DNA of 27,067 nucleotides from a virus (IMGVR_UViG_3300046507_000537:1-27067), one strand, 5' to 3'. Positions 12,733 to 19,972 are shown, counted from the first letter of the stretch. Made by a program: numbers and translations. The notes: generated from the letters alone by a model not told the origin.

Positions 12733-15288
12733 TCAGAACACGTCTTCCATCTTGATTTGCTCGCCCAGGAGCGCGAGGCCCATAGCCAGCCGGCCGACCG
12801 CATGGCGGCGCACCTGGACGCCAGGAACCGCCGCGAGCTTCTGAACAAAGACCATGATGGACGGCAGGAAGCTTTCCTTATGGCCCTCGCCCACGGCCCA
12901 GGACTTGAAATCCTCATAGAGCTTGCCCGTTCGCGGCCAGCCGCCGTAAGGCGCTTCGTCGGGCTTCTCACAGCGGGTTTCTAGCCATTCGTTGATAGGA
13001 TCAAGCTGCATCCATTCCTTGAGCGCGACCTCAGAAGAGCCAGGAATGGTATAGCCGCCGTTTGCCTTGAGCCGTTGCGCGCCGCCGACCGCGAAGCCCA
13101 GGAGTAAATGAAGCTCCTCAGCCTCAATGCGCTCCAGGATATCGGAAATAACCTCATCATCGGGGATCGTCCGATTAAACTGGACCACGACAAGGCGGCG
13201 TTGCAAGCCGCGATCAATGCCGCCGTTGAACGACGGCAGCTTGTTAGCCGTGAACAGATGGACGGCGCGCGGCTTGAAGGTGAAGGCCGATGAATACAGG
13301 TCGCGGGCTTCAACCGGCTCCCCGGTCACGACGGTCTTAAAGATTTCTCCCGAGATACCGGCCGCCGAGATTTCGTTTGCGACGTTCGCGGCCTTGCCGG
13401 CGAGGTTGATAAGGCGCTTGTCGTCGCTCAGATTGGCGGGCGTAATCGCCGAGACCGCGCCTTTCGGCAGCAGGCATTGCAGCAGGCCGGCGATTGTTGA
13501 CTTACCGTTAGACGCGGTGACGCCGTGGAAGATGAAAGCCTTTGGCTGCTTTAGCCGCGTCGCCAGACCGAACGACGCCGCGCCCATGATCTCGCCTATC
13601 AGGTTTACTTTGTCTTCCGCGTCCGGATCGCCGAGGACTGCACCATAGAGGAGCTTGTGAAGCAAAGAGCCCTCGGGCGGTTTAGTCGGGGTTTCTGTGC
13701 CGAATTTCGCGTCAATCGTGAAGCGAAAACGATCATCCGGATTATGCTCTTTGAGCGTGATAGCCCCGAAGTCAGAGACGAACACGGAACCATTCAGGGT
13801 GTTGACGCCGACCGCCGACCGCTCGAAGAAATCCGGCCGTGTGATCTTTGTCCCCATTTCGGCAATGACGCCGCTAATCATGCGGCTCGACAGCTTGAGC
13901 GGGGTTTTGTCCGCGACCGGCACGCCGTCGAAGCCATGGCAAGCAAGCCTCAAATTGTGGTCCTCTACCTCGTGCCACGCGTCCGGACCATAGGCCCATA
14001 TCTTGCCTTCCGCCTTGACCAGAGCGCCGCCAGCCGCCTTGCTAAGGTAGACCAGGAACGCGCCGGAAAGCTCGACTTCGGAACCGTATTCAACGCCGCC
14101 GAAGTAGCGCGGCATGTTCTCAGCGATGCCGGCAACGCCGGTTGTCAGTTCACGCTTGATTTTCTCGGGCGCTAGATCGTCGTCAGGCTCGGGCACGAGT
14201 TCGGCCGGCATGATTTCCCCGGCAGGTTCGGAAGGCTCGCCAGCGGGCAACGTCGCCGGCTCGGGCTCCGGTCCGGGCTCCGGCTCCGGATCAGCCTCGG
14301 GCGGCGCGTACTCGTAGACGGTCTCTTTCATGAATGCCTTGAGATCGTCCAGGCCCCAGCCATCGGCTATAGCGTCGGCAGCATCCCAGCCCTTCGGGAA
14401 GTCAGCCCCAAACACGTTCATGATTTTGACCGTGCAGCCGAGGGCGTGCAGGATCGCGGCGATTTCAAGCGCCGTAGCGCGCCCAGGTCCGTCAAGATCG
14501 GGCCAGATGATGACCGATTTGCCGGTGAGCGGCGACCAGTCGGTATGCTTGACGCCTTGCGTTCCCCCCGCCCAGGAGACACACGGCCTTTGCATCATGT
14601 CTTGAAGCGCGTCTTTGCACTTCTCGCCCTCAAGAATGATGACCTGTTTCGCCTTGAAGCTATCGAGCGTGTCCAGGCCATAGAGCGGGCGCAGCTTCGG
14701 GAACGGGAACCGCGACCAGCATTCGACGCCATCAGGCAGGCGAACGCGCATGACCATAGGCGTTTCTTTCCCGTCCGTCATATCGTGCCGCAGCACGTAG
14801 CCGAACAGCGAGCCGTCAGCCAGCCGGTAAGGGTGGACAAGCGACGGCTTGAAACCGCCCCATTCCGTCCGCTCGCCCTTGCGCTTCGGATTGTAGAGCC
14901 GAACAGGAGCGCCGACTTTCAGCGGTTCACCATCTGCCGGGATAATCTCGATATCCGCGTAAGGGTCGATATGCTCGATAGCGGGCAGCGGAGTGTTGCG
15001 CGCCTCGCCTTTGCCGTCGCCGTCGATAATGCGGATTGCCTCGGGCATCGAGACGCCGCCCTCAATGCGCATCACAAAACCGATAACGTCGCCATCAGCG
15101 CCGCAGCCTTGGCACTTGAAGCGCTCGCTTATCTTGCCCTGATAGACCTGGAAAGACGGGGACTTTTCATTGTGGAACGGGCAGCAGCCCCAAAACTCGC
15201 GGCCGTTCGGCTTGAGATCGACGCCATATTTACGGGCCATTTCTGTCAATGAGACGGTGCGCTGTATGCGCTCAACGTCGTTGCCCAT
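12733..15288 (-). CDS. Primase-helicase (CHC2 zinc finger, TOPRIM, SF3-like helicase)
   Basis: An 851-residue multidomain replication protein. The N-terminus has a primase zinc finger (CCPFH near 35-39, then FKCQGCG near 57-63). A TOPRIM-like catalytic core follows (ILEGEKCKDAL ~217 and the acidic DLDGPG ~263). A Pro/Glu linker (PEPEPGPEPEP, ~330-340) joins this to a D5-like helicase with Walker A GVTASNGKST near 588-596, the typical A-x-N-GKS form of SF3/D5 NTPases, then FTANKLPSF and an Arg-rich sensor region (DRGLQRRLVVVQFNR). It should synthesise primers and unwind DNA at the phage fork. The ATG at 15288 has AAGGA 11 bases upstream. It lies in one unit with SSB and nuclease genes. Two domains on one chain is common for phages of this type. 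Confidence 0.93.
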   Translation of the reverse strand: MGNDVERIQRTVSLTEMARKYGVDLKPNGREFWGCCPFHNEKSPSFQVYQGKISERFKCQGCGADGDVIGFVMRIEGGVSMPEAIRIIDGDGKGEARNTPLPAIEHIDPYADIEIIPADGEPLKVGAPVRLYNPKRKGERTEWGGFKPSLVHPYRLADGSLFGYVLRHDMTDGKETPMVMRVRLPDGVECWSRFPFPKLRPLYGLDTLDSFKAKQVIILEGEKCKDALQDMMQRPCVSWAGGTQGVKHTDWSPLTGKSVIIWPDLDGPGRATALEIAAILHALGCTVKIMNVFGADFPKGWDAADAIADGWGLDDLKAFMKETVYEYAPPEADPEPEPGPEPEPATLPAGEPSEPAGEIMPAELVPEPDDDLAPEKIKRELTTGVAGIAENMPRYFGGVEYGSEVELSGAFLVYLSKAAGGALVKAEGKIWAYGPDAWHEVEDHNLRLACHGFDGVPVADKTPLKLSSRMISGVIAEMGTKITRPDFFERSAVGVNTLNGSVFVSDFGAITLKEHNPDDRFRFTIDAKFGTETPTKPPEGSLLHKLLYGAVLGDPDAEDKVNLIGEIMGAASFGLATRLKQPKAFIFHGVTASNGKSTIAGLLQCLLPKGAVSAITPANLSDDKRLINLAGKAANVANEISAAGISGEIFKTVVTGEPVEARDLYSSAFTFKPRAVHLFTANKLPSFNGGIDRGLQRRLVVVQFNRTIPDDEVISDILERIEAEELHLLLGFAVGGAQRLKANGGYTIPGSSEVALKEWMQLDPINEWLETRCEKPDEAPYGGWPRTGKLYEDFKSWAVGEGHKESFLPSIMVFVQKLAAVPGVQVRRHAVGRLAMGLALLGEQIKMEDVF

Positions 15289-15332
15289 GCGAATATGTCC
15301 TTACAGTGTTGCGTCGAATGCTTATTTCACAA

Positions 15333-15362
15333 CACGCGCGAGACAGGCAAGCCCCGCGCGTG
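15333..15362. repeat. Inverted repeat between nuclease and primase genes
   Basis: CACGCGCG (15333-15340) and CGCGCGTG (15355-15362) pair perfectly across 14 bases. On the plus strand ATTTTT follows, but no plus-strand gene ends here. On the mRNA side (minus) it sits directly after the VRR-NUC stop and may set the 3' end or stability of the upstream message. Confidence 0.55.
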
Positions 15363-15369
15363 GATTTTT

Positions 15370-15768
15370 CTAATCAAACAGAAGCTTGCGGAGGTCATCG
15401 TCTGTCTTGACGACGCCGGCACGTCCACCGGCATTGCGCACGGCGGTTAGAAAGGCTTTCTGCTCAGTAGTGGCCGATGTATCAACCTTGATCTCTGCCG
15501 CTACATATTGAGCAATGGTTGTCCCGACCATTTCGGGCGTGATTTCCACAGAGACCCAGCCGCCGCAGTCAGACCACCCGGTAAACCCGGTATTGAACGG
15601 GCGGGCGTTGCGAATGACGACATCACCGGGCTTCACTGAAACCTTGCGGACCATCGTCACGCGCTCGACTTTGCCCACCCAGCCCATACCAGTCTGTTGA
15701 CGGAAAAGCCGCGCGCCCCATTCGGAGGCGCGCTGCATAAACGTTCGCATTACGTCGGCTTCATTCAT
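15370..15768 (-). CDS. VRR-NUC domain nuclease
   Basis: A 132-residue nuclease of the VRR-NUC branch of the PD-(D/E)xK superfamily, often acting on branched DNA or as a Holliday-junction resolvase in phages. Recognisable parts: the N-terminal helix with Glu3 (EADVMRTFMQRASEWGARLF), Asp67 in GWSDCGG, the E-x-K core AAEIKV (Glu92, Lys94) and Gln103 in ATTEQKAFL, followed by the closing GGRAGVVKTDDDL segment. Length is normal for a stand-alone domain, with an unusually long insert between the first helix and the Asp. The start overlaps the preceding small membrane ORF by ATGA. Its position between SSB and primase fits a role in resolving replication or recombination intermediates. Confidence 0.87.
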   Translation of the reverse strand: MNEADVMRTFMQRASEWGARLFRQQTGMGWVGKVERVTMVRKVSVKPGDVVIRNARPFNTGFTGWSDCGGWVSVEITPEMVGTTIAQYVAAEIKVDTSATTEQKAFLTAVRNAGGRAGVVKTDDDLRKLLFD

Positions 15769-15884
15769 CCGAAGATCATCCAGAGAATGAATAGGACGCC
15801 GATAATCGTCCAGCCGTCGCCGAGGGCGATAGAAAATTCGCCCTCGCCTTGCGTAAACTTGATGTCAAAAAGGCCATTAAGCAT
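15765..15884 (-). CDS. Small membrane peptide (39 aa)
   Basis: A 39-residue frame, MLNGLFDIKFTQGEGEFSIA then LGDGWTIIGVLFILWMIFG. The C-terminal half is one transmembrane helix. It has one of the best ribosome-binding sites in the window (GGAGG eight bases before the ATG), and its stop overlaps the nuclease start by ATGA. Both facts argue that it is translated. It lies 15 bases after the SSB gene. No family recognised; a membrane peptide inside a replication unit is odd. Confidence 0.7.
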   Translation of the reverse strand: MLNGLFDIKFTQGEGEFSIALGDGWTIIGVLFILWMIFG

Positions 15885-15899
15885 TGGTATATCCTCCAA

Positions 15900-16391
15900 T
15901 TAAAATGGGATATCGTCGTCAAGGTCTCGGCTGAAATTGCCGCGTTGATCCTGCCGGCCCCGGTCCTGTTCGTTGCCGTAGAACCGACGATCATCCTCGC
16001 GGCGCTCTTCGCTGCGACCGTCGCCGCCGCCGTCTTCACGCTTGCCCGAAAGCATGGTCAGCGTGCCGTTGAACGCCTGCAAGACGATCTCCGTCGAATA
16101 GCGATCCTTGCCGTCCTGATCCTGCCACTTGCGAGTTTGAAGAGCGCCTTCGATATAGAGCTTGTCGCCCTTCTTGACGTAGTTCTCTACGACCTTCGCA
16201 AGCCCTTCATTGAAGACAACGACCGTATGCCATTCGGTCTTTTCCTTGCGTTCGCCGGTCTGGCTATCCTTCCAGCTTTCCGAGGTAGCAAGCCGCAGGT
16301 TGGCAATCTTCTTGCCGCCCTGGGTATTCCTGATTTCCGGATCGGCCCCGACGTTGCCGATAAGGATTACTTTGTTGACTGAACCGGCCAT
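15900..16391 (-). CDS. ssb: Single-stranded DNA-binding protein
   Basis: A 163-residue SSB. The OB fold is clear: [73 protein letters not shown] Gly/Asp/Arg-rich disordered tail follows and ends in the acidic tip DLDDDIPF, the partner-binding hook of bacterial SSBs. The ATG at 16391 starts the domain exactly; a longer upstream frame (to 16463) would add 24 residues antisense to nothing useful and overlap the neighbouring gene. It begins two bases after the preceding stop. It coats single strands during replication and supports RecT annealing. Confidence 0.95.
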   Translation of the reverse strand: MAGSVNKVILIGNVGADPEIRNTQGGKKIANLRLATSESWKDSQTGERKEKTEWHTVVVFNEGLAKVVENYVKKGDKLYIEGALQTRKWQDQDGKDRYSTEIVLQAFNGTLTMLSGKREDGGGDGRSEERREDDRRFYGNEQDRGRQDQRGNFSRDLDDDIPF

Positions 16392-16393
16392 GA

Positions 16394-16552
16394 TTATGCA
16401 GCCCTCTTTGCTTCTTGACGGAGACGGCGCGCAATTTCGCGCTTGCCCTGGTGAGGCATCCACCGGCTATTGCGCACGTAATCGCGCGTCCGGTAGCCGC
16501 CGATGAAGCGGCGGCCAATCGCCGCCAATGCCTTTTCAATCTTGCTTGTCAT
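16394..16552 (-). CDS. Small basic protein upstream of SSB (52 aa)
   Basis: A 52-residue frame, [20 protein letters not shown] then [20 protein letters not shown] and [12 protein letters not shown]. It is highly basic and helical, suiting DNA or RNA binding. AAAGGA lies 11 bases before the ATG; the stop is two bases from the SSB start, and the gene follows the winged-helix gene by six bases. This fit in the operon argues for a real gene below usual length cut-offs. No family recognised. Confidence 0.62.
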   Translation of the reverse strand: MTSKIEKALAAIGRRFIGGYRTRDYVRNSRWMPHQGKREIARRLRQEAKRAA

Positions 16553-16558
16553 GGGGTT

Positions 16559-17032
16559 TTATCCTTTCATTTCCATGATGAGCCGATACCCTTGACGGTA
16601 TCCGACGTTTTCAACCCCGAGGCCGGAGCCCCTGAGTTTCGTTCGAAGGTGGCAAAGCGCCACCTTGAAAGCTGCGTACATGCGCGATGGTGTCGGGCCG
16701 CCGTCCGGATCGTCCGCATACATCGCGTCGAAAACCCGCTCAGTGGCGACCGGCATTCCCTTCCCTTTCCAGATCGCGCCGAGGATTTTGGCCTCAAGCG
16801 GGGTTGCCTTCACCGCGTCAACGACGATCTCCAGCGAGGGGACCGTTACGGCCTGCTTGCAGCAGGGGCACAGCAGCGGCTTTGTGATCGCGAGCGGCTG
16901 GCATTTCGTCACAGACGCGCGGCTTGCCAGATCGTCCAGGGCGCTATCCGCATGCCGCGTGCGGCCATCGCTTCCGGCGCTTGGAAGGCGGCGCTTGTCT
17001 GTCTTCGGGAGCGGCTTAAGGGGGCTATTCAT
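16559..17032 (-). CDS. Winged-helix DNA-binding protein with zinc knuckle
   Basis: A 157-residue regulator-like protein. Residues about 54-64 contain a CPCC cluster (LLCPCCKQAVTV), a possible half zinc site. The C-terminal half (from ~75) follows the OmpR/PhoB effector fold: TPLEAKILGAIWKGKGMPVA, TERVFDAMYADD, AFKVALCHLRTKLRG, then VENVGYRQGYRLI, whose final part is the typical wing G-GYRL. There is no receiver domain. The N-terminus is basic and disordered. It overlaps the helicase gene by ATGA. It may regulate the phage unit or bind origin DNA; the target is unknown. Confidence 0.78.
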   Translation of the reverse strand: MNSPLKPLPKTDKRRLPSAGSDGRTRHADSALDDLASRASVTKCQPLAITKPLLCPCCKQAVTVPSLEIVVDAVKATPLEAKILGAIWKGKGMPVATERVFDAMYADDPDGGPTPSRMYAAFKVALCHLRTKLRGSGLGVENVGYRQGYRLIMEMKG

Positions 17033-18387
17033 TCTCTGTGTCCTCTATGTTCACCGCGTTCCCCGGCGCGGGCTTGCCAGTAATTCCAAAACTTTTCCGT
17101 GTGGTCCTGCTCAGCCGCCACGCGGGCGGCTTCCAGGTTGATTTCTTCCAAGGAGACGTTGACCTCCTGGACGATGCGGCCGACTGACGGCCCCTCTTTT
17201 TTCTTGGTGTAGACGTGGCCGCAGCCTGTGCACTTCGGCGCGGGCCGATGGCTGGCGAAGCACTTCGGGCAAGTCACGTTCTCAACTTCGCTTTCGCTCT
17301 TCGCGAGCCCTTCCAGCGTCCATTCGCGGTCATCATCGGGCAGGCCCAGGCGCGAGAACCCGCCGACCATATCCAGAAGAATATGCGGCTCGTCGGTCTC
17401 GTCGCGGCGCAGGCCCCGGCCGTGCTTCTGCAGATGCTTTGCGAGGGATTGCGTCGGGCTATCGTCCAAGACGCACTCAATGGTCACAGGCCGGTCAACT
17501 TGCGCCGACAGGTCGAAGCCCTCGCAGAACAGGGAGCAATTAAAGATCAGGTCTAGCTTGCGGTCTGCGAAGTCCATAAAGGCCGCGCGACGGTCGTTCT
17601 GTTGCGTCGTCGCATCGAGCGCGATTGCATTGATCCCGGCTTCACGGAACATAAAGGCGTGCTGTTCGGCCGAGGCGACCGAAGGGCAGAAACCGATTGT
17701 GCGCTTACCGGGCGCAAGCGCCTTCCAATGGCTGACAGCATTGGCGACCACGGCGCGGCCGGCCATAAGCGCCTCAAGATCATCCTGGACATACTCGCCG
17801 CCGCGTATCCGCAGGCCAGCCAAATTCAACCCGGCAGGGGCGAACGCTCGATACCGTTGCAGCCGGCCAGTCTCGATAAGCCAGTTCAGCGATGGACCCA
17901 TTACCATCACGTCCCAGGCGTCGCCCAGCGGCTTGCCGTCCAGGCGTTGCGGCGATCCGGTAAGACCGATCAGCTTAGCGCCGGATTTCTTGTAAAACTG
18001 TGCGACCGCAAACCATCCGGCCGCCATGCTCAGGTGAGCTTCATCGACCATGATGTAAGAAGCCGGGATTCGCATCATCCGGTTCTTGAGCGTTTGAATG
18101 GAGGCTATGAAGACGCGATGATATTGGTTGTAGTGGTAGCCGTTCGCGATGTAGGAAAACGGTATGCCGAATTTCTCAAACGTCTTCGCGGTCTGCACGA
18201 TCAGGTCAACGCGATGGACGCAGAAAATCACGCGCTTGCCAGCGTCGAATATGCTCTTGATCAGCGCCGCCGCGAGGACGGTTTTACCGAACCCGGTAGG
18301 AGCAAAGACGAGTACAGCCGCCGAGGATCGGAGGGCAACGCGGAGCTTGCCGCGCACGTCTTCTTGATCTTGAAACAGGCTAATCAA
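17029..18387 (-). CDS. SF2 DEAH-box helicase with C-terminal zinc ribbon
   Basis: A 452-residue superfamily 2 helicase. Motifs in order: Walker A APTGFGKT (29-36), Ia-like FCVHRVDLI (55-63), DEAH (115-118), motif III LTGSPQRLD, IV-V region RTIGFCPSVASAEQHA and EGFDLS, and motif VI QKHGRGLRRDE (~318), giving the RecQ/UvsW/RAD25-like arrangement. A C-terminal zinc ribbon follows (CPKC...CTGCGH, ~372-390), then a charged tail. It should remodel forks or recombination intermediates. Overlaps on both sides (ATGA) put it firmly in the replication unit, beside a separate primase-helicase; the two helicases probably do different jobs. Confidence 0.91.
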   Translation of the reverse strand: MISLFQDQEDVRGKLRVALRSSAAVLVFAPTGFGKTVLAAALIKSIFDAGKRVIFCVHRVDLIVQTAKTFEKFGIPFSYIANGYHYNQYHRVFIASIQTLKNRMMRIPASYIMVDEAHLSMAAGWFAVAQFYKKSGAKLIGLTGSPQRLDGKPLGDAWDVMVMGPSLNWLIETGRLQRYRAFAPAGLNLAGLRIRGGEYVQDDLEALMAGRAVVANAVSHWKALAPGKRTIGFCPSVASAEQHAFMFREAGINAIALDATTQQNDRRAAFMDFADRKLDLIFNCSLFCEGFDLSAQVDRPVTIECVLDDSPTQSLAKHLQKHGRGLRRDETDEPHILLDMVGGFSRLGLPDDDREWTLEGLAKSESEVENVTCPKCFASHRPAPKCTGCGHVYTKKKEGPSVGRIVQEVNVSLEEINLEAARVAAEQDHTEKFWNYWQARAGERGEHRGHRE

Positions 18388-18593
18388 CGCTTCATCACCA
18401 GCTTTTCAATCTGCTCCTGGAAAGGAGCGAGACGCGCTAGGCGCATTGACAGGTGGTCGAGGTGGCGGGCGTCCTCAGCCGACAGAACAAGAAGAGCGTC
18501 GGCCGGCTTGTCATCGTGCATCTTCGCACGAAGCAAAATCCGGTCGATCAGCAACGACTGTTCGAGGAACGTGAGGGCGACGAAATCAGACAT
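18384..18593 (-). CDS. Small helical protein between Cro-like gene and helicase
   Basis: A 69-residue acidic-basic helical protein (FVALTFLEQSLLIDRILLRA, then DARHLDHLSMRLARLAPFQE). It overlaps the HTH gene by eight bases and the helicase gene by four. No family recognised. The leucine pattern suggests a dimerising coiled coil. Confidence 0.65.
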   Translation of the reverse strand: MSDFVALTFLEQSLLIDRILLRAKMHDDKPADALLVLSAEDARHLDHLSMRLARLAPFQEQIEKLVMKR

Positions 18594-18804
18594 CGGGCAT
18601 GAGGTCCGACAGTTCGAGCTCTACCCCGAGCCGCTTCGCAGCAGCCAGCAACCGCGCCTGATCGCCGCCATTGATAAGCCCCGTCTCGCTACGGAGAACC
18701 CGCGAAATCTTCGAACGATCGCGGTCAATTTCTTTCGCCAGTTCCGCGCCGTTCAGCCCGAATTTGGCATACACCTTTTGCCAAGGTGTCATCTTGATTG
18801 CCAT
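18586..18804 (-). CDS. Cro-like helix-turn-helix regulator
   Basis: A 72-residue DNA-binding protein: KVYAKFGLNGAELAKEIDRD then RSKISRVLRSETGLINGG fit an XRE/Cro-type helix-turn-helix, with GAELAKEI as the first helix and RSKISRVLR as recognition helix. It is the first gene of the leftward replication unit and is divergent from the CI-like repressor, the classical Cro position. The ATG has a TGAGG Shine-Dalgarno. It should repress the lysogeny promoter or its own; which operators it binds is not shown. Confidence 0.82.
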   Translation of the reverse strand: MAIKMTPWQKVYAKFGLNGAELAKEIDRDRSKISRVLRSETGLINGGDQARLLAAAKRLGVELELSDLMPDV

Positions 18805-19027
18805 GTGGAAACCTCAACTGTGTTGTGCGTCGCGCTCAAATCATGCGCGTCTCACATCAATATGTTGCGTTTCCCACATTGTAAACAACAAGTGCGATGT
18901 TCCACGTTAACTATTTTTACGCATTACCAATGTGTTAACGTCAACCTGCTATTGCAACGTGGTGCTGAAAGTGCAACATTCACACCCGAGTAAAGGAACA
19001 GTAAATATCCACAGAGGAGAAATATAA
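18805..19027. promoter_or_regulatory. Divergent immunity control region
   Basis: This 223-bp stretch has no gene. Perfect 8-bp arms ACGTTAAC (18904-18911) and GTTAACGT (18934-18941) flank AACTATTTTTACGC (18909-18922), a variant of the dispersed operator core. On the minus strand AATGTGGGAAACGCAACAT (18862-18880) matches the leader after the 6432 promoter in 17 of 19 bases, with TTTACA as -10 candidate (18880-18885), a likely promoter for the Cro-side unit. Rightward, TGCTATTG (18948-18954... region) is an extended -10 candidate, and GCAACATTCACA (18973-18984) repeats the 6472 leader. Confidence 0.68.
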
Positions 19028-19639
19028 GTGACACAATTTAACGGTAAGTGGTTTCATGACCAATTGGCGATAAGTGGCAAATCCTTGCGCGGATTGGCTA
19101 AATTCATGGGTGTTGACCCGTCCGCGGCCTCCAGGACGTTCAGCGGCGACCGTCGCATGAAGATAGAAGAGGCAACACAAATAGCCACCTTTTTAAATGT
19201 CCCCGTTGCCGAAGTATTCAAACATGCCGGGGTTGACGCTAGTAAGATAGGCTTACAACTTGAAATCACCGGTTTTATAAATGAGAGCGGCGTAATCGAG
19301 GGGCTGAAAGAAAGTATCCCGATGCCGCAAGCGATTCTGAAAAAGGCGCAGATCATGATAGGCGTCGGCGAGACAAAGGTTGCGGCTATCCAGGTCCGCG
19401 CCACGGCCGGCCCGCTATCGATTTGGGATGACGCCGTTATGCTCTACAGCCTCACCGATGCAGTCGAGCAGGAAGCCGTAGGCGTCCTATCCATATGCAG
19501 GAATAGCAACGGCGACCGCTTCCTAGCGAAGATCGATAGAGCGCGGCGCACTGGCGAAAGCGTCGTGATTTCCCCGGCAGGCAAGAGGGAAGAAATGACG
19601 CTGGTCTCGGCGACGCCTGTTCTCGCGGTCATCACCTGA
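19028..19639 (+). CDS. CI-like repressor with degenerate LexA-like C-terminus
   Basis: A 203-residue protein divergent from the Cro-like gene. The N-terminal helix-turn-helix is clear: SGKSLRGLAKFMGVDPSAAS, RTFSGDRRMKIEEATQIATF, LNVPVAEVF. The C-terminal half aligns by pattern with the LexA/CI (S24) fold: AIQVRATAGPLSIWDDAVML sits where V-G-SM-P-I-GD-V is expected, and RFLAKI where the catalytic Lys is expected. The Ser nucleophile is replaced by Ala-Gly, so RecA-stimulated self-cleavage seems lost. GTG start with GAGGAG eight bases upstream. It likely maintains lysogeny by binding the dispersed operators; induction would then need another route. The role is inferred from position and HTH. 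Confidence 0.85.
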   Translation: MTQFNGKWFHDQLAISGKSLRGLAKFMGVDPSAASRTFSGDRRMKIEEATQIATFLNVPVAEVFKHAGVDASKIGLQLEITGFINESGVIEGLKESIPMPQAILKKAQIMIGVGETKVAAIQVRATAGPLSIWDDAVMLYSLTDAVEQEAVGVLSICRNSNGDRFLAKIDRARRTGESVVISPAGKREEMTLVSATPVLAVIT

Positions 19640-19647
19640 AACGAAGA

Positions 19648-19712
19648 AAGGCCCCACGACGCAACTCGTAGGGCCTTCGATCCTGGGAGGATCAGAGCGC
19701 TTATCGTGCGCT
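19648..19712 (+). terminator. Three tandem hairpins after the repressor gene
   Basis: Hairpin 1: AAGGCCC-C-ACGA with TCGT-A-GGGCCTT (19648-19677). Hairpin 2: GATCC/GGATC (19679-19693). Hairpin 3: AGCGC/GCGCT (19696-19712). The first begins nine bases after the repressor stop. None has a T-run, so this may be a Rho-blocking or 3'-end-stabilising structure rather than a simple terminator. Confidence 0.6.
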
Positions 19713-19798
19713 ATTCGCCGGTTCCCTTCACAGGACAATGGAGTACAAGCAACCGGATCGCCCCCCACCATTACGGACGCCCATCGGGCGAATTGGTT

Positions 19799-19892
19799 CG
19801 AGAGACAGCCGCCCGGCATCAAAAGCCACGAATGCACGCCCCCACGGGGATAGGCTTGTGCCAGCTAGTCCCGACCCTTCGGCCGTCTCTCG
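19799..19892. other. Structured non-coding segment (possible small RNA)
   Basis: The arms 19799-19811 and 19880-19892 pair at 12 of 13 positions. Inside lie AAGCC/GGCTT (19823-19827/19853-19857) around CCCC/GGGG (19840-19849). Together with the hairpins before it, most of 19640-19900 can fold. No convincing gene occupies 19640-20032. Candidates are a phage small RNA, an untranslated leader, or a protein-binding site; neither strand can be preferred from sequence alone. Confidence 0.5.
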
Positions 19893-19936
19893 TGTTGCGT
19901 TTATCCCATCGTTAAATGTGATTTGTCAACGAACAC

Positions 19937-19972
19937 AACAAAACTAAATTTACGCACATTTTATTGTTGACC
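19937..19972 (+). promoter_or_regulatory. Operator-core copy and promoter region before recombination genes
   Basis: AACTAAATTTACGC (19942-19955) is 13 of 14 identical to the 4550 core. It is followed by a TTTATT -10-like element (19960-19965). A second possible promoter starts with TTGACC (19967-19972). The leader carries the TTGTTGTGATCGCA 14-mer (19993-20006), shared with 8604, and GCAACAACGCAACG. Confidence 0.5.

Noticed and set aside
14446-15252. Plus-strand frame (268 codons) antisense to the primase
   Set aside because: Shadow of a gene with zinc-finger and TOPRIM motifs.
17602-18993. Long plus-strand open frame (463 codons) antisense to the SF2 helicase
   Set aside because: It is a GC-rich shadow of the helicase, Cro-like gene and control region; no domain, no Shine-Dalgarno, and the minus-strand frames carry clear motifs.
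19005-19013. Possible DnaA box (ATATCCACA)
   Set aside because: A single near-match next to a start codon with no cluster; chance is likely.
19770-19820. Possible tRNA, from a GGTTCGAGA T-loop-like string
   Set aside because: No acceptor stem, anticodon arm or CCA spacing can be built around it on either strand.
19738-19947. 69-codon plus-strand frame in the structured region
   Set aside because: It runs through both arms of the inverted repeats and into the promoter; composition (Arg/Pro-rich) looks non-coding.
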